A stretch of DNA of 64,000 bases from UBA7803 sp041395905 (GCA_041395905.1 JAWKZP010000003.1:186001-250000), one strand, 5' to 3'; numbered from the stretch's first letter, positions 53,131-63,697 are shown. Notes: generated by a model from the sequence alone, not told the origin. Translations and numbers: made by a program.

Positions 53131-54170
53131 GGCAGAATCACCTCGACTCCCGGCTCCAGCCCCGTAACGATGTCCACGCGTCCGTCGAAATGCTCGCCTG
53201 TGCGCACGAAGCGACGGTCGACGCCTTCCGCGGTGCGCACGTAAACAAACTCGAGCTGCCCGGAGCGCTGCACCGCCTCCTCGGGCAGCAGCAATCGCGC
53301 CTGCCGGCCCACGGGAATCTCCAATCGCGCGAACATGCCCGGATACAGATCCGGCAGCGCCGGCAGCAGCACCTTGATGAGAAAGGTGCGCGACCCGGGG
53401 TCGGCACTCGGTACGATCTCTTCGACGACGCTGTCCACCGTGGCGTCCAGGGCGTCGACGTGAGCGGTCAGGGTGGCGCCCGGCTCGACGAAGCGGATCA
53501 GGCTCTCGCGCAGAATCGCTTCCACCCGCATGCGTCCGGGGTTGAACAGCTTCAGCAGCGGCTGACCCGGCGTCGCGGTGTCACCGGGCTCGATGTAACG
53601 CTCCACGACCGTGCCGCTGATGGGCGCCACCGCACGCGTGTAGCCGAGCTGCGTGCGCGCCTCTGCGACGGCCTGGCTGGCCCGCTCCCACTCCGCCTCC
53701 GCGACCCGGGCGTTGGTCATGGCACGGTCGTAGTCGGCCCGGGACAGGTTGCCGCTTTCGAACAGGCTCACCGCCCGATCGCGGTTGCGCTGCGTATCGT
53801 CCAGAGCGGCGCGGGCGCTGGCCGCCGCCTGCTCGCGCTGCTGCAGCACCGCCTTGAGCGACGAGTCGTCGAAATCCACCAGCGGTGCACCCTGCTCGAC
53901 CTTGTTGCCCGCGCGCACGTGCACGCGCGTCACCGTGGCCAGCAGTCGCGAGCCAATCACGGTCTCGTCGGTGGGGTTCACGGTGCCGGGGATCGGCGCA
54001 GTCACCGGCATGTCCTCGCGCGCCGTCACCAGCACCTCACCTGGCACCTCGAGCCGGGCGGCCTGCTTGGGCTGCACCTTGTCGTGGAACACGCCGCTGA
54101 AATATGCGAGCACCAGCGCCAGGAACAGCAGCGCGCCCAGGCTCATGAGCACTTTGCGCGCGCTAGTCAT
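53112..54170 (-). CDS. RND efflux system periplasmic adaptor subunit
   Basis: 352 residues of the membrane-fusion protein family. An N-terminal anchor (MSLGALLFLALVLAYF) is followed by the split lipoyl/barrel-sandwich domain (VTRVHVRAGNKVEQGAPLVD; YTRAVAPISGTVVERYIEPG), an alpha-hairpin between them with coiled-coil heptads, and a beta-barrel (YPGMFARLEIPVGRQARLLL). The ATG at 54170 follows GGAGGTGCTG and the gene overlaps the RND permease stop by eight bases. It links the permease to an outer-membrane channel not present here. Confidence 0.93.
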   Translation of the reverse strand: MTSARKVLMSLGALLFLALVLAYFSGVFHDKVQPKQAARLEVPGEVLVTAREDMPVTAPIPGTVNPTDETVIGSRLLATVTRVHVRAGNKVEQGAPLVDFDDSSLKAVLQQREQAAASARAALDDTQRNRDRAVSLFESGNLSRADYDRAMTNARVAEAEWERASQAVAEARTQLGYTRAVAPISGTVVERYIEPGDTATPGQPLLKLFNPGRMRVEAILRESLIRFVEPGATLTAHVDALDATVDSVVEEIVPSADPGSRTFLIKVLLPALPDLYPGMFARLEIPVGRQARLLLPEEAVQRSGQLEFVYVRTAEGVDRRFVRTGEHFDGRVDIVTGLEPGVEVILPQPGTQ

Positions 54171-57100
54171 CAGCACCTCCATAAACCAGTTTGTAGACCA
54201 CGGGTACCACCAGCAGCGTGAACAGGGTGGATGCCGTGACGCCGAAGATGATCGCCCACGCAAGCCCGGCGAAGATCGGGTCCAGCGTGATCACCACGTT
54301 GCCGAGCAGCGTGGTGCCCGCGGTGAGCAGCACGGGCCGCGTACGCATGTGCCCGGCCTCCAGCAAGGCGTCGTCGAGGGATGCGCCCTCGGCGCGTGCC
54401 TGCTGTATGAACTCTATTAATATCAATGAATTACGAACGACAATTCCGGCTAATGCGATCATTCCGATCATGGCCGTGGCGGTGAAAAGCTCCGGATCTG
54501 CGTAGCTGCCGACGCTGCCCGAGAAGGCGTTCAGCAACCAGAATCCCGGCATGATTCCCACGGCCGTCAGCGGGATCGCCAGCATGATGATCGCGGTGAG
54601 CGCCGCCATGCCGGTCTGCAGCCGGATCACGATGTACAGGCCCAGCAGCGCGACGGCAAACGCGATGCCGAGGTCGCGGAACACCCGCAACGTGATGTCC
54701 CATTCGCCCTCGCCCGACCAGGTGAGCCTGATCCCCTCCGGCAGCGCCCAGGGCAGGCCACCGCCGGAATTGAAGTACGTGCGCCCGGCGAGCGGTCGCG
54801 GCTGTGCCTGCTCCGGCACGGCGCCCTCGGCCACCCGATCGGCATCGACGTCGTAGACGATCGCGGCCGGCACACGTCCGGCCACCTCGGCATAGGTGTA
54901 GGCGACGGGCCGCAGATCCTTGTGATAGATGAGCTGTTCACGCGCCAGGGTCTGCACCGCGCCGAGCTCGGCAAGCGATACCAGCGGCGTCGGCGCATCG
55001 ATCACCGCGCCGCGCTCACGAATCTTGGAAACGCCCGGCTGCCCCTTCACGAACAGGTTTTCCAGGGCCGTGCGCTCCGGGTACGGCACCCGCACCCGGA
55101 TCGGCAGCGGCTGCACTTCATCCGGCACGGCCGCCTGCCCGGCGACCGTGCCCGACGTCAGCACCGCGAGCGCTGACGCCATCACGTCGGCGCTGATCCC
55201 GGAAAGCGCTGCCTTCTCCTGATCGGGCACGTACACCCAGCGCTGACTCTCGGCCTGGGCGCTGACGTCCACGTCCACCACACCCGGCTCGCGCGAGAGC
55301 CGGGCGGCGGTCCGATGGGCCGCCTCCAGCAGCTCCTGATAGGGCGTGGTCGGCTCGCCGTAGTGTTCCGCGACCACCGTAGCAATTACCGGCGGGCCCG
55401 GCGGCACCTCCACCAGCTTCACGTTGACGCCGTATTCGCGGCCGATGCGGTCGATGTCCGGGCGCAGACGCAGGATCAGGGCGTGGGATTGTTCCGGCCG
55501 CCGCTGCTTGTCGGCCAGCACGACGTGCAGCTCACCCTGATGCGGCTGGCTGCGCAGGTAGTAGCGGCGGATCATGCCGTTGAAATCCATGGGCGCATGG
55601 GTGCCGATGTAGGCGTTCACCGCACGCACCTCGGGCACCTCCACCAGGAACCGCGTGAGCGCGCGGGCAACGCCGTCCAGCGATTCGAGCGTGGTACCTT
55701 CGTCGGCGTCCAGCACCACCTGAAACTCGTTCTTGTTGTCGTACGGCAGCAGCTTCAGCGGCACCACGCGCAGCAACGGCAGCAGCATGGCCAGCACCAG
55801 CAGCACCAGCAGCAGCGCAAGGAAGCCCAGGGACAGCTTGCGGCTTGCCAGCAGCGGGCGCACCAGCGCGGCGTAGAGCCCATGGTGCGGACGGCGGACG
55901 GCACGCGCCAGCTCGTGATCACCTCCAGGTGCGGTACCGTTCGTCAATTCTCCCGCCGCGCCCGGCCCGATGGCCGCCGGCCGCTGACCGAGCAGACGGT
56001 GTGCCAGCCACGGGGTCACCACAAAGGCCACCACCGTGCTGGTGATCACCGCCACCGGCACGTTGAAGGCCATGGGCGACATGTACGGGCCCATCATGCC
56101 GGTGATGAAGCTCATGGGGGCGAACACGATGACGATGGCCAGCGTCGACATCAGCAGCGGCCAGCGGATCTCGCTGATGGCGCGCACCACCGCCTCGCCG
56201 CTGTCGCCGGGATCGCGCAGATGCCGCTCGATGTTGTCGACGCCGGTGATGGGGTCGTCGACCAGCAGGCCGAGCGCCAGAATGAGTGCGAACAGCGTCA
56301 CGCGGTTGATGGTGTAGCCGGCGGCATAGTCCAGCGCCAGGGTGATGCCGTAACAGACCGGCACCGCCAGCGCCACCACCAGCGCGGCCCGCCAGCCGAG
56401 CGTCAGGCCGATGAGCGCAACCACCACCACCACGGCAACGCCCAGGCTCGACACCAGATCGCCGATCTTGGCGTTGGCGGTCTCGCCGTAATTGCGGGTG
56501 ATTTCCACGTGCACGCCGGCCGGGAAGATGGAAGCCTGGAGCGACTTCAGGCGCCCGAGCAGGTCGTCGGCGACGCGCACGGCGTTGGCGCCCCGTTCCT
56601 TGGCGATCGCCACGTTTACGGCCGGAAACGACCGCGGCGAATGCTGCGGATGGTTTGCGGCGAACTGGATCCAGGTGTAGTTGTCCGGCTCCGCGGGGCC
56701 ATCCCGCACCGCTGCGATCTCGCCGAGGTGAACGGCCACCCCGTCGACCACGTTCACCGTCAGCGCGGCGAGCGCGTGCGCCGAAGCGATGCGGCCGTCG
56801 AGCTCTACCAGCAGGCGCGTATCGTCCCGATCCACGCCGCCGCCGAGGCGGCGCATGTTCGAACGGGTCAGAGCGTTCAGCACGTCGTCGATGCTGGTGC
56901 TGCGGCCGGCCATGGACATGGGCTGCAGCAGCACCTCGAACTCGCGCCGCTCACCGCCGATCACCTCGATGCGGTTGGTGCGCGGCACCGTCTGCAGATC
57001 GATGGCCACCTCGTCGGCGAGCCGGCGCAACTGGTAATCGTCGACTGCCGGATCTTCGCTCCAGAGCGTCGCCGTGACGATGGCTACGTCATCCACCTCG

Positions 57101-57504
57101 ATTGGCCGTACCACCCATCCGGTGACCGCCGCAGGCACCTCGTCCTGATGTGAATAGACCTTGCTGTACAGCTTCAGCAGCGAGTCTTCACGGTCCTCGC
57201 CGACGTAGAAAGCCACGGTCACCACGGCCCGCCCGGTCTCGGATACGGAGTAGACGTGCTCCACGCCGTCGATCTGCGCGAGCAGCTTCTCCATCGGCGT
57301 CGCGATCAAACGCTCGACCTGACGGGCGCTCAGACTGGGCGCCTCGATCAGCACGTCGGCGCTGGGCACCACGATCTGGGGCTCTTCCTCGCGCGGCGTC
57401 ACCAGCAGAGCGAACGCACCGGCAAGCAGCGCCGCGAGAATCGTGAGCACCGGCACGCCACCGGCAAGCGACAGTCGGACCAGGTTTTCCAGCAGCCGCT
57501 TCAC
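54163..57504 (-). CDS. RND family efflux transporter permease
   Basis: 1113 residues, inner membrane, 12 helices with two large periplasmic loops. TM4 carries FALILALGLLVDDPITGVDN, where the proton-relay Asp pair is present but the usual DDAIVVVEN reads DDPITGVDN. It resembles the AcrB-type multidrug/hydrophobe subgroup with a long N-terminal porter domain, and length is typical. First gene of the pair with the adaptor, preceded by a small lipoprotein gene six bases upstream. No TetR or other repressor stands next to it. Confidence 0.93.
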   Translation of the reverse strand: MKRLLENLVRLSLAGGVPVLTILAALLAGAFALLVTPREEEPQIVVPSADVLIEAPSLSARQVERLIATPMEKLLAQIDGVEHVYSVSETGRAVVTVAFYVGEDREDSLLKLYSKVYSHQDEVPAAVTGWVVRPIEVDDVAIVTATLWSEDPAVDDYQLRRLADEVAIDLQTVPRTNRIEVIGGERREFEVLLQPMSMAGRSTSIDDVLNALTRSNMRRLGGGVDRDDTRLLVELDGRIASAHALAALTVNVVDGVAVHLGEIAAVRDGPAEPDNYTWIQFAANHPQHSPRSFPAVNVAIAKERGANAVRVADDLLGRLKSLQASIFPAGVHVEITRNYGETANAKIGDLVSSLGVAVVVVVALIGLTLGWRAALVVALAVPVCYGITLALDYAAGYTINRVTLFALILALGLLVDDPITGVDNIERHLRDPGDSGEAVVRAISEIRWPLLMSTLAIVIVFAPMSFITGMMGPYMSPMAFNVPVAVITSTVVAFVVTPWLAHRLLGQRPAAIGPGAAGELTNGTAPGGDHELARAVRRPHHGLYAALVRPLLASRKLSLGFLALLLVLLVLAMLLPLLRVVPLKLLPYDNKNEFQVVLDADEGTTLESLDGVARALTRFLVEVPEVRAVNAYIGTHAPMDFNGMIRRYYLRSQPHQGELHVVLADKQRRPEQSHALILRLRPDIDRIGREYGVNVKLVEVPPGPPVIATVVAEHYGEPTTPYQELLEAAHRTAARLSREPGVVDVDVSAQAESQRWVYVPDQEKAALSGISADVMASALAVLTSGTVAGQAAVPDEVQPLPIRVRVPYPERTALENLFVKGQPGVSKIRERGAVIDAPTPLVSLAELGAVQTLAREQLIYHKDLRPVAYTYAEVAGRVPAAIVYDVDADRVAEGAVPEQAQPRPLAGRTYFNSGGGLPWALPEGIRLTWSGEGEWDITLRVFRDLGIAFAVALLGLYIVIRLQTGMAALTAIIMLAIPLTAVGIMPGFWLLNAFSGSVGSYADPELFTATAMIGMIALAGIVVRNSLILIEFIQQARAEGASLDDALLEAGHMRTRPVLLTAGTTLLGNVVITLDPIFAGLAWAIIFGVTASTLFTLLVVPVVYKLVYGGADD

Positions 57505-57510
57505 TGACGG

Positions 57511-57993
57511 TCAGCGTGCCTTCAGCGCATCACGAATGGCGTCCACCTGCGCCTCGGTGACCGGCTGGAACGGCCCCAGGGTGCAGGACATGCCGCTCCA
57601 GCGGTCCCAGGGCCAGTGCCGGTACCAGGGCCAGTCGAACCAGTCCACCACCTCGAAATGGTCGAGATCACAGATGCGACCGAGGTCGATCCGGCTGCGG
57701 AACCGCAGCGCCTGACCCGCACGCAGGTCGGGGCAACGCCCGCGCAGCTGGTTCAACCACAGCTTGTTGCCGGTACCCTCGAACACCACGCGCTGATCGT
57801 CGAGTATCCGGATGTTGTGGTATTGCGCCGACATCAGGCAGCGACGCGTCTCTCCGTACTCTTCGGCGTCGAGCGGCTGGCTCAGAATCGCCGCGACGTC
57901 CTCTTCAGCCTGACGCGAGCGCTGCTCCGCTTCCGGTGAAGCAGCGCACCCGGCAAACGCAAGCAGCAGCAACAGGGTAGCAATCTTCCACAT
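57511..57993 (-). CDS. DUF6491 family lipoprotein
   Basis: 160 residues. MWKIATLLLLLAFAGCAAS is a good lipoprotein signal with the lipobox AFAGC. The mature part has IRILDDQRVVFEGTGNKLWL, NQLRGRCPDLR, a Cys in GRICDLDHFEVVDWFDWPWY and CTLGPFQPVTEAQVDAIRDA, matching a family common in gammaproteobacteria and of unknown role. It ends six bases before the RND permease start and may belong to the efflux operon. Confidence 0.85.
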   Translation of the reverse strand: MWKIATLLLLLAFAGCAASPEAEQRSRQAEEDVAAILSQPLDAEEYGETRRCLMSAQYHNIRILDDQRVVFEGTGNKLWLNQLRGRCPDLRAGQALRFRSRIDLGRICDLDHFEVVDWFDWPWYRHWPWDRWSGMSCTLGPFQPVTEAQVDAIRDALKAR

Positions 57994-58094
57994 GACTCGG
58001 TCCCTCAGTCGGCGTGCAGGGAAGCGAGGCTAGCATCCTCCCATCCGGCTGTGACATAGGGGTTTCCCGGCACAGCATGGGGTATCCTGCCGCC

Positions 58095-59276
58095 ATGACT
58101 GATCCGGATCATCGAGTCGCCCGCAACGTGGCGACCGCGCGCGTGTCCGCCATCAAGGAGATGGCCATGCGCAGTGCCGGGATCGCCGACGTCGCGTCCC
58201 TGGCCTGGGGATTGCCCTCCTTCGCGACGCCATCGCACATCCGCGACGCCGCCGCGCGGGCACTGGCCGGCGACCCCGACTCAGGCAAGTACGCGCTGCC
58301 GAACGGCCTGCGCGAGCTGCGCGTGCTGGCTGCGGCACACTATCGCGAGCGCACCGGCATGGCGGCCGACCCGGACGCCAATCTGTTCATCAGCGCCGGA
58401 AACATGCAAGGCGTTCACTCCGTGCTGCGGGCGCTCGTGGATCCCGGTGACGAGGTGATTCTCACCGACCCCGGTTTCGCGTCCCACTACCAGCAGGTGC
58501 GCCTGTGCGGCGGCACGCCGGTGCCCTGGCGTCTCGAGGAGGCACGGGGCTGGGCGCTGGACCTGGACACCCTGGATGACTGTCTGACGCCGCGCAGCAA
58601 GGCGCTGATTCTGGTTTCGCCGTCCAATCCCACCGGCAGCGTGTTCCGCGAATCGCAGCTGCGCCAGCTGGGCGACCGTCTCAATGAACGCGGCGTGGTG
58701 CTGATCGTCGACGACCCGTACTCCGACATCCTGCTGGACGGCAGCTGGCCGTTCTTCAATCCGGCGGCCCAGCCCGCGCTGGCCGATTCCCTCGTGTATC
58801 TGTTCACCTTCTCGAAGATTCACGCCATGAGCGGCTGGCGGGTGGGGTACATGGTGCTGCCGGACTGGCTGCGTGGGCAGGTGCTCAAAGTGCACGATGC
58901 CACCATGATCTGCACGCCGCGCATTTCGCAGATTGCCGCCATCGCCGCACTCGGCGGGGACCAGAGCCACGTCGCTGAATTCCGCGACGTGCTCGCACGG
59001 CGCGGCGCGCTCATCTGCGAGCGTCTGGATCGACTGCCGCATCTGTTCGACTACGTGCGGCCCCAGGGTGCGTATTACGTCTTTCCGCGCATCCACGCGC
59101 CGCACCAGGACTCGTTCGAGTTCGCGCTCCGGCTGTTGGAGCAGATCAGGGTTTCAGTGACGCCGGGCAGCGCGTTCGGACCCAGCGGCGAGCATCACGT
59201 GCGCATGGCGTTCTGCGTTGCCGAGGACGTGATCAACCTGGCATTCGACCGCCTGGAACGGCACTTCCCCGCCTGA
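58095..59276 (+). CDS. PLP-dependent aminotransferase class I/II
   Basis: 393 residues, aspartate-aminotransferase fold. GLPSFATPSHIRDAAARAL near the N-terminus, YALPNGLRELRVLAAAHYRE, LVSPSNPTGSVF, VDDPYSDI with the PLP-binding Asp, and FSKIHAMSGWRVGY containing the Schiff-base Lys. The ATG at 58095 (MTDPDHRVARN) is chosen over two upstream candidates by family fit. Divergent from the DUF6491 lipoprotein gene. Substrate not determinable. Confidence 0.9.
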   Translation: MTDPDHRVARNVATARVSAIKEMAMRSAGIADVASLAWGLPSFATPSHIRDAAARALAGDPDSGKYALPNGLRELRVLAAAHYRERTGMAADPDANLFISAGNMQGVHSVLRALVDPGDEVILTDPGFASHYQQVRLCGGTPVPWRLEEARGWALDLDTLDDCLTPRSKALILVSPSNPTGSVFRESQLRQLGDRLNERGVVLIVDDPYSDILLDGSWPFFNPAAQPALADSLVYLFTFSKIHAMSGWRVGYMVLPDWLRGQVLKVHDATMICTPRISQIAAIAALGGDQSHVAEFRDVLARRGALICERLDRLPHLFDYVRPQGAYYVFPRIHAPHQDSFEFALRLLEQIRVSVTPGSAFGPSGEHHVRMAFCVAEDVINLAFDRLERHFPA

Positions 59277-59292
59277 GCGTCGCAGGCCACGC

Positions 59293-59851
59293 TCAGGCGC
59301 TGACCGGCGCGGACCCTGCTCGAGCAGCGCTTCCAGCGGCTCGCCCGCCTGGTACCAGGCCACCGGCAGCTCGGGATCGAACTCGACGCCCAGGGGATTC
59401 TCGCGGAACTTCTCCGATTGCATCCAGCTGGTGAGCCGCTCGTCGCTGTAGTTGTCCACCTGAAACTCGACGTCGTTGCCATCAGGGTCGCGGAAGTACA
59501 TCGAGGTGGTGGGACCGTGATTGATGCACCACCAGGGCTCGATCCCGAGCCCCTTCAGGCGCACGTAGGTACCGAGCAGACCGCCCAGGTCCGGCAGCGT
59601 GTACGCGACATGGTTCACGCCCGCGTGATCCCTGGATTTCTCCTGAAGGTCCGGCATGTTGATGAGCGCCAGGCGGTGGTGCTCGTCGTCGTAGGTCGCG
59701 AAGCAGAGAAACCCGTCATCCACCACCGTCTGCATGCCCAGCACGTCGCGGTACCAGGCTTTCATGGCTTCGAAGCGTGGGGTGTTCACCACCATGTGAG
59801 CGAACTTGGTCGGTACCACCGTGTCGTTCACGTTGAGCTGCGGCTGGTCAT
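59293..59851 (-). pseudogene. VOC family ring-cleavage-dioxygenase-like protein (two apparent frameshifts)
   Basis: The central frame is a VOC protein of the extradiol-dioxygenase-like type: TKFAHMVVNTPRFEAMKAWY, HHRLALINMP, GVNHVAYTLPDLGGLL and PTTSMYFRDPDGNDVEFQVD. The ATG at 59851 has an excellent AGGGAGGGCGC site but is out of frame; adding one base after ATGAC gives MTQPQLNVNDTVVP. At the other end the frame overruns into the aminotransferase gene; adding one base near 59314 gives EQGSAPVSA and a TGA at 59293. Without these repairs the open frame is 59154-59882. Probably one intact gene of about 185 residues. Confidence 0.75.
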
Positions 59852-59951
59852 GCGCCCTCCCTGAAAGCAAGCGGCCCGCCATCGCAGGAGCCGCTGCTCA
59901 TGACGTCGAACCCGCCTCCCGGGCGGGTTACCAGCGGATTTCCGCCGAGAC

Positions 59952-61717
59952 CTATTCCGACCCGGCGATGGCTGGCCCCGTGGTCTGTTCCGACTCATCG
60001 ATCACGCGGTAACGCACGGCACCGAACAGCATCTCGTCCCAGGACTGCTCACCCCAGGGAACCTCGCGCGAAGGGTCCGGGTTGGCCGGGTTCTGCTCGG
60101 GTTGTCCCACCAGGTGGTATGGACCAGCTTGGTACCTGCCGGCAGGCGCTTCGGCTCACTGAGCTCGTAGGTGGTCTGCCAGTTGAAGTCGTAGTTGGGC
60201 ACCGAAAGCAGAACCTCCTCGCTGCCGTCCGGGTAGACGGCGCGGAACTCCGACGCCTTGCCGCGATAGTGCGCATGGGGCAACAGGCTGTAGACCAGGA
60301 TGTCGCGGGGAATCACCTGCTCCGCAAACTCCTTGTGCGCCTTGGCGTAGGGCGGAATGCGGATCCGCGGGTTGAGCAGAATTGCGGTTTCCAGCCGGTA
60401 CTTCGGCGGCGCATCGCGCAGATACAGCCCGAGCTTGGAATGATCGGTGCTGGCCTTGCCGTAGGTGGTGTAGTGCATCTGCAGTTCGAGGGTGGCGCCT
60501 GCGGGCAGCAGCACACCCGTGTCCTCGGGGAAGCGGTCGCCGTCGGCGCCCGGCACGTAGCCGCCGAGGGTGCCCTGCCCTTCGCGCTTGAGACGTCCGG
60601 CGCGGCGGCCCTCGGTCTCGAGAATACCGAAGCTGGTGATCACGTGGTGCAGCGCGGAACGGTCTCCCGGAAGGATGTCGGCGCCGCTCACCCAGACGTC
60701 GTGATCGAGCGGGTTGGGCATCATCTGTACTGGTAGTCGACCACGCCGGTGGCAGGCACGTCGGTCGACGGGATGTCGATGACCACGTCCGGCGGCCCCA
60801 TGTTCCATTCCGAGTACTCGTGCTTGTACTCGGCGAGCGGGTCGGCCCCTCACCGCGCGGCGCGCCGGCTTCGATCAGCGCACCAGCGTCGTGTACTCCT
60901 GAGCGGTCAGCGAGCGATCATTGCTGAAGTGGCCATAGGCCGGATCAGCATGCCACGGCGGCATGCGCTGGGTGCGCAGCACTTCGCGCATCATCAGCGA
61001 GAAGCCGCGCACCATGTTGTAGTCGGTCATGGCCCAGGGGCCGATGCCGCCAGGGCGGTGACAGCTCACGCAGTTGTCGATGAGCATGGGCGCGATGGTG
61101 TCCGCGTAGGAAATCTGCGCGTGCTGCGCGTCCTTGCCGCGCTCCGGGAAGTTGATCAGGCAACCCAGCGCGTCGGTGCTGGCAACCTTCACCGGCTGGC
61201 CGGCCAGCACCTCGTCGATGGCATCCTTGAGGTAGTGTTCGCTCGCGGCTGCCTTCTGCTTCTCGTACGTGAGACGATCGTCCACCGCCCCCTGGTACAC
61301 GACCTTCCAGCCCTTCGGATCGACCACGAACACCTCGCCGGTGCGGATCAGCCCCAGCGACTCGCCGATCACCTGGGTTTCGTCCAGCAGCACGGGCATG
61401 CCGAAATCGAACTCGCTCGCTTCCGCTGCAATGCTGGCGCGATTATCCTGCAGGTTCGAGTTGATCATCATGAACTGCACGCCCTGGGCCGAGTACTGAT
61501 CGCGCAGCTCTTTGAAGCGCGGCAACGCATTGCGCACGATGGGGCAGCCATTGCCCTGCACCATGAACACCAGAGCTTTGGCATCACTGTAGTAGTACAG
61601 CTGGTGGGACTCGCCGTTCTGGTCGAGCAGGCGGAAATTCTCCACGTGATCGCCGACGCTGATCGCAAACGCCGGCGAGCTGAAAACAAACCCTATTAGA
61701 ATCAGAAGGTTACGCAT
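59952..61717 (-). pseudogene. Redoxin - cytochrome c - copper monooxygenase-like fusion protein (four apparent frameshifts)
   Basis: From ATG 61717 (signal peptide LLILIGFVFSSPAFA) the order is a peroxiredoxin-like redoxin domain (DHVENFRLLDQNGESHQLYY, GNGCPIVRNALPRFKEL), a c-type haem site (DNCVSCHRPGGIGPWAM) with a candidate distal Met region, and a C-terminal domain with LPAGATLELQMHYTTYGK and PHAHYRGKASEF, like the copper type II ascorbate-dependent monooxygenase C-domain. The frame breaks near 60876, 60845, 60725 and 60100; one restored base at each gives a continuous protein of about 585 residues ending at TAG 59952. Function unknown, probably periplasmic oxidation. Likely intact in the organism. 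Confidence 0.75.
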
Positions 61718-61819
61718 GCGCGCTCCACCCCGGTAAACCTGACCCCCGAGCATAGCGAAAAAGCGGGTAGCGAAAAAGCAGCATGACACGAGCGTGCTGA
61801 GGTCGCGCGTGGCCGGCTA

Positions 61820-63697
61820 TCAGGAGAAGGCATAACCGGCATAGTTGAAACACACCGCCAGCAGGGCGTTGAGCAGCGCCGCCAGCGCCACCAGGTCGTA
61901 GCGCAGGCGCGCCGCCACCGAACCAGCGCCGCGCAGCCACTGCAGCACGGCGAACACCACGACCAGCGCACCGGCGAGCAGATTCAGGCTCATCAGGATG
62001 AGGTTGCGGTGCACCTCCGGCGGCACGCCGAACTGAAACTCCTCCACGTCTCCTGACAGCGCACGCGCCAGCTGCGCAATCAGGTACAGGCCGAGCAGCG
62101 CGTGCGCCCATGCCACGCCCACCTGCACGCGCGGCAGCGCCGCCGCCGCGGGCGCACGGCGGATCGCCCGCCAGCCCCAACCCACGACGGCCAGGAGATA
62201 GACCGCCGCAACGCAACCGAACAGCACGCGCTGTGTCGACGGCGCATCGATCCCGCGCACGCGCTCGAAGGTCGCGAGCGGCGTCTCCAGCATCAGGTAG
62301 GTCTTTCCGTTCGCGTCGCGCTGCGCTACCAGCGAGCGATCGGAGTACAGCGCCACGAATCGGTCCGGAGCGATCGCCACCCAGCGGCTCGCACCACCGC
62401 CGAGCAGCAGCTGACCGTCGGAGGACGCTACCTGCAGAACGTTCACCAGGGAACCGAGCCGTTCGAAGGTGGACCAGTTACGGCGCAGCGGCAGGTACTC
62501 GCCCATGAGATCGTCGAACGCGACCTCCGCGGGCGCCGGAGCTGTGCGCAGAATCTCCGCAGGAAAGAAGTAATCGATGAACGCCGGCACGATGTTGCTG
62601 CGCGCCACCGCGGAAGGATCGGAATTGAACGACACGAAGATGCCCAGGTCCAGATCCGGCAGCAGGCTCAGGTTGCTGTGAAAGCCGTTGACGTCGCCGC
62701 CATGGCCGTACACGGCCAGGCCGTTGCGGTCACTTCGGTAGAAGCCGTGCAGCAGCGGTTGAACGGCCGGATCCGGCGCGAACAGCGGCTCGCGCATCGC
62801 GGCCACCAGTCGCGGCGAAAACACGAATACGCCGTCAGGTCGGGCGTGTCCGAGATGGGCGAGCATGTAGCGCGCCATGTCCGCTGCCGTGGTGCTCATG
62901 TGTCCGGCCGGGGCGTCCCGCGCGTACAGATAGTCCAGCGGCTCGAAGCGGCCGGCCCGAAAGCGGTAGCTCGTCGCGTGCCGTGCCCGGAGCGCATCCG
63001 CCATCTCGGAGTGAGTGTTGGTAGAGGTCATGGCCAGCGGCTCGAGGATGTGGTCATCGACGTAGTCCGCCCAGGACTGCCCACTGACCCGCTCGATGAG
63101 GTAGCCGGCGAGCGCTGCACCATAGTTCGAGTATGACGCCTGCTGGCCCGGCGGCCTGACCAGCGCAGGCTGGTTCTCCGCCAGGTAGCTGCCGAGCGGA
63201 GTCAGCTCAGCCGCTGACCTGGCCGCCGTACCGGTGCCACGCTCCTCGAATCCGGCCGTGTGGGTCAGCAGGTGGCGCACGCGGATCGGCTCGGCAAACG
63301 TGCTCGCGAGCTCGAAATCCAGATAGTCCTGCACCGGGTCGTCCAGACCCATGCGGCCCTGCTCCACCAGCTGCATCAGGCCGGTCCAGACGAACGTTTT
63401 GGTGATGGATGCGATCCGGAACAGAGATCGTTCGGGGTCGGCCGGCACGCGCGCAGCGATGTCCGCCCAACCGAACCCGCCCAGATAGAGCACCTCGCCG
63501 CGATACACCACCGCTACCACGTATCCGGGAATCTCGTGCTCCAGGCGCTGCAGCGGAAACGCCGAGCTGAAGAAGGCTGCAACGCTGTCCCTGGTGATCG
63601 CCGGTGCCGGCGCGGGCGCCTGCGCGAGCGCCGGCAAGCCCGCAATCCATCCCGCCAGCGTCAGCGACAGCATCGAGACCCAGGCCCGTCTGATCAT
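61820..63697 (-). CDS. Serine hydrolase (beta-lactamase/penicillin-binding class C type) with C-terminal membrane domain
   Basis: 625 residues. A signal peptide covers about 1-26. The catalytic SxxK is SITK (Ser97-Lys100), YSN is at 189-191 (SYSNYGAALAG) and the third element is HGGDVNGFHS near 335 in place of KTG. A further domain of about 130 residues follows, and the C-terminus has about four membrane helices. The form is typical of the CubicO/class C peptidase or esterase group, anchored at the inner membrane. The ATG at 63697 follows GGGAGGGTTTC. Confidence 0.9.
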   Translation of the reverse strand: MIRRAWVSMLSLTLAGWIAGLPALAQAPAPAPAITRDSVAAFFSSAFPLQRLEHEIPGYVVAVVYRGEVLYLGGFGWADIAARVPADPERSLFRIASITKTFVWTGLMQLVEQGRMGLDDPVQDYLDFELASTFAEPIRVRHLLTHTAGFEERGTGTAARSAAELTPLGSYLAENQPALVRPPGQQASYSNYGAALAGYLIERVSGQSWADYVDDHILEPLAMTSTNTHSEMADALRARHATSYRFRAGRFEPLDYLYARDAPAGHMSTTAADMARYMLAHLGHARPDGVFVFSPRLVAAMREPLFAPDPAVQPLLHGFYRSDRNGLAVYGHGGDVNGFHSNLSLLPDLDLGIFVSFNSDPSAVARSNIVPAFIDYFFPAEILRTAPAPAEVAFDDLMGEYLPLRRNWSTFERLGSLVNVLQVASSDGQLLLGGGASRWVAIAPDRFVALYSDRSLVAQRDANGKTYLMLETPLATFERVRGIDAPSTQRVLFGCVAAVYLLAVVGWGWRAIRRAPAAAALPRVQVGVAWAHALLGLYLIAQLARALSGDVEEFQFGVPPEVHRNLILMSLNLLAGALVVVFAVLQWLRGAGSVAARLRYDLVALAALLNALLAVCFNYAGYAFS

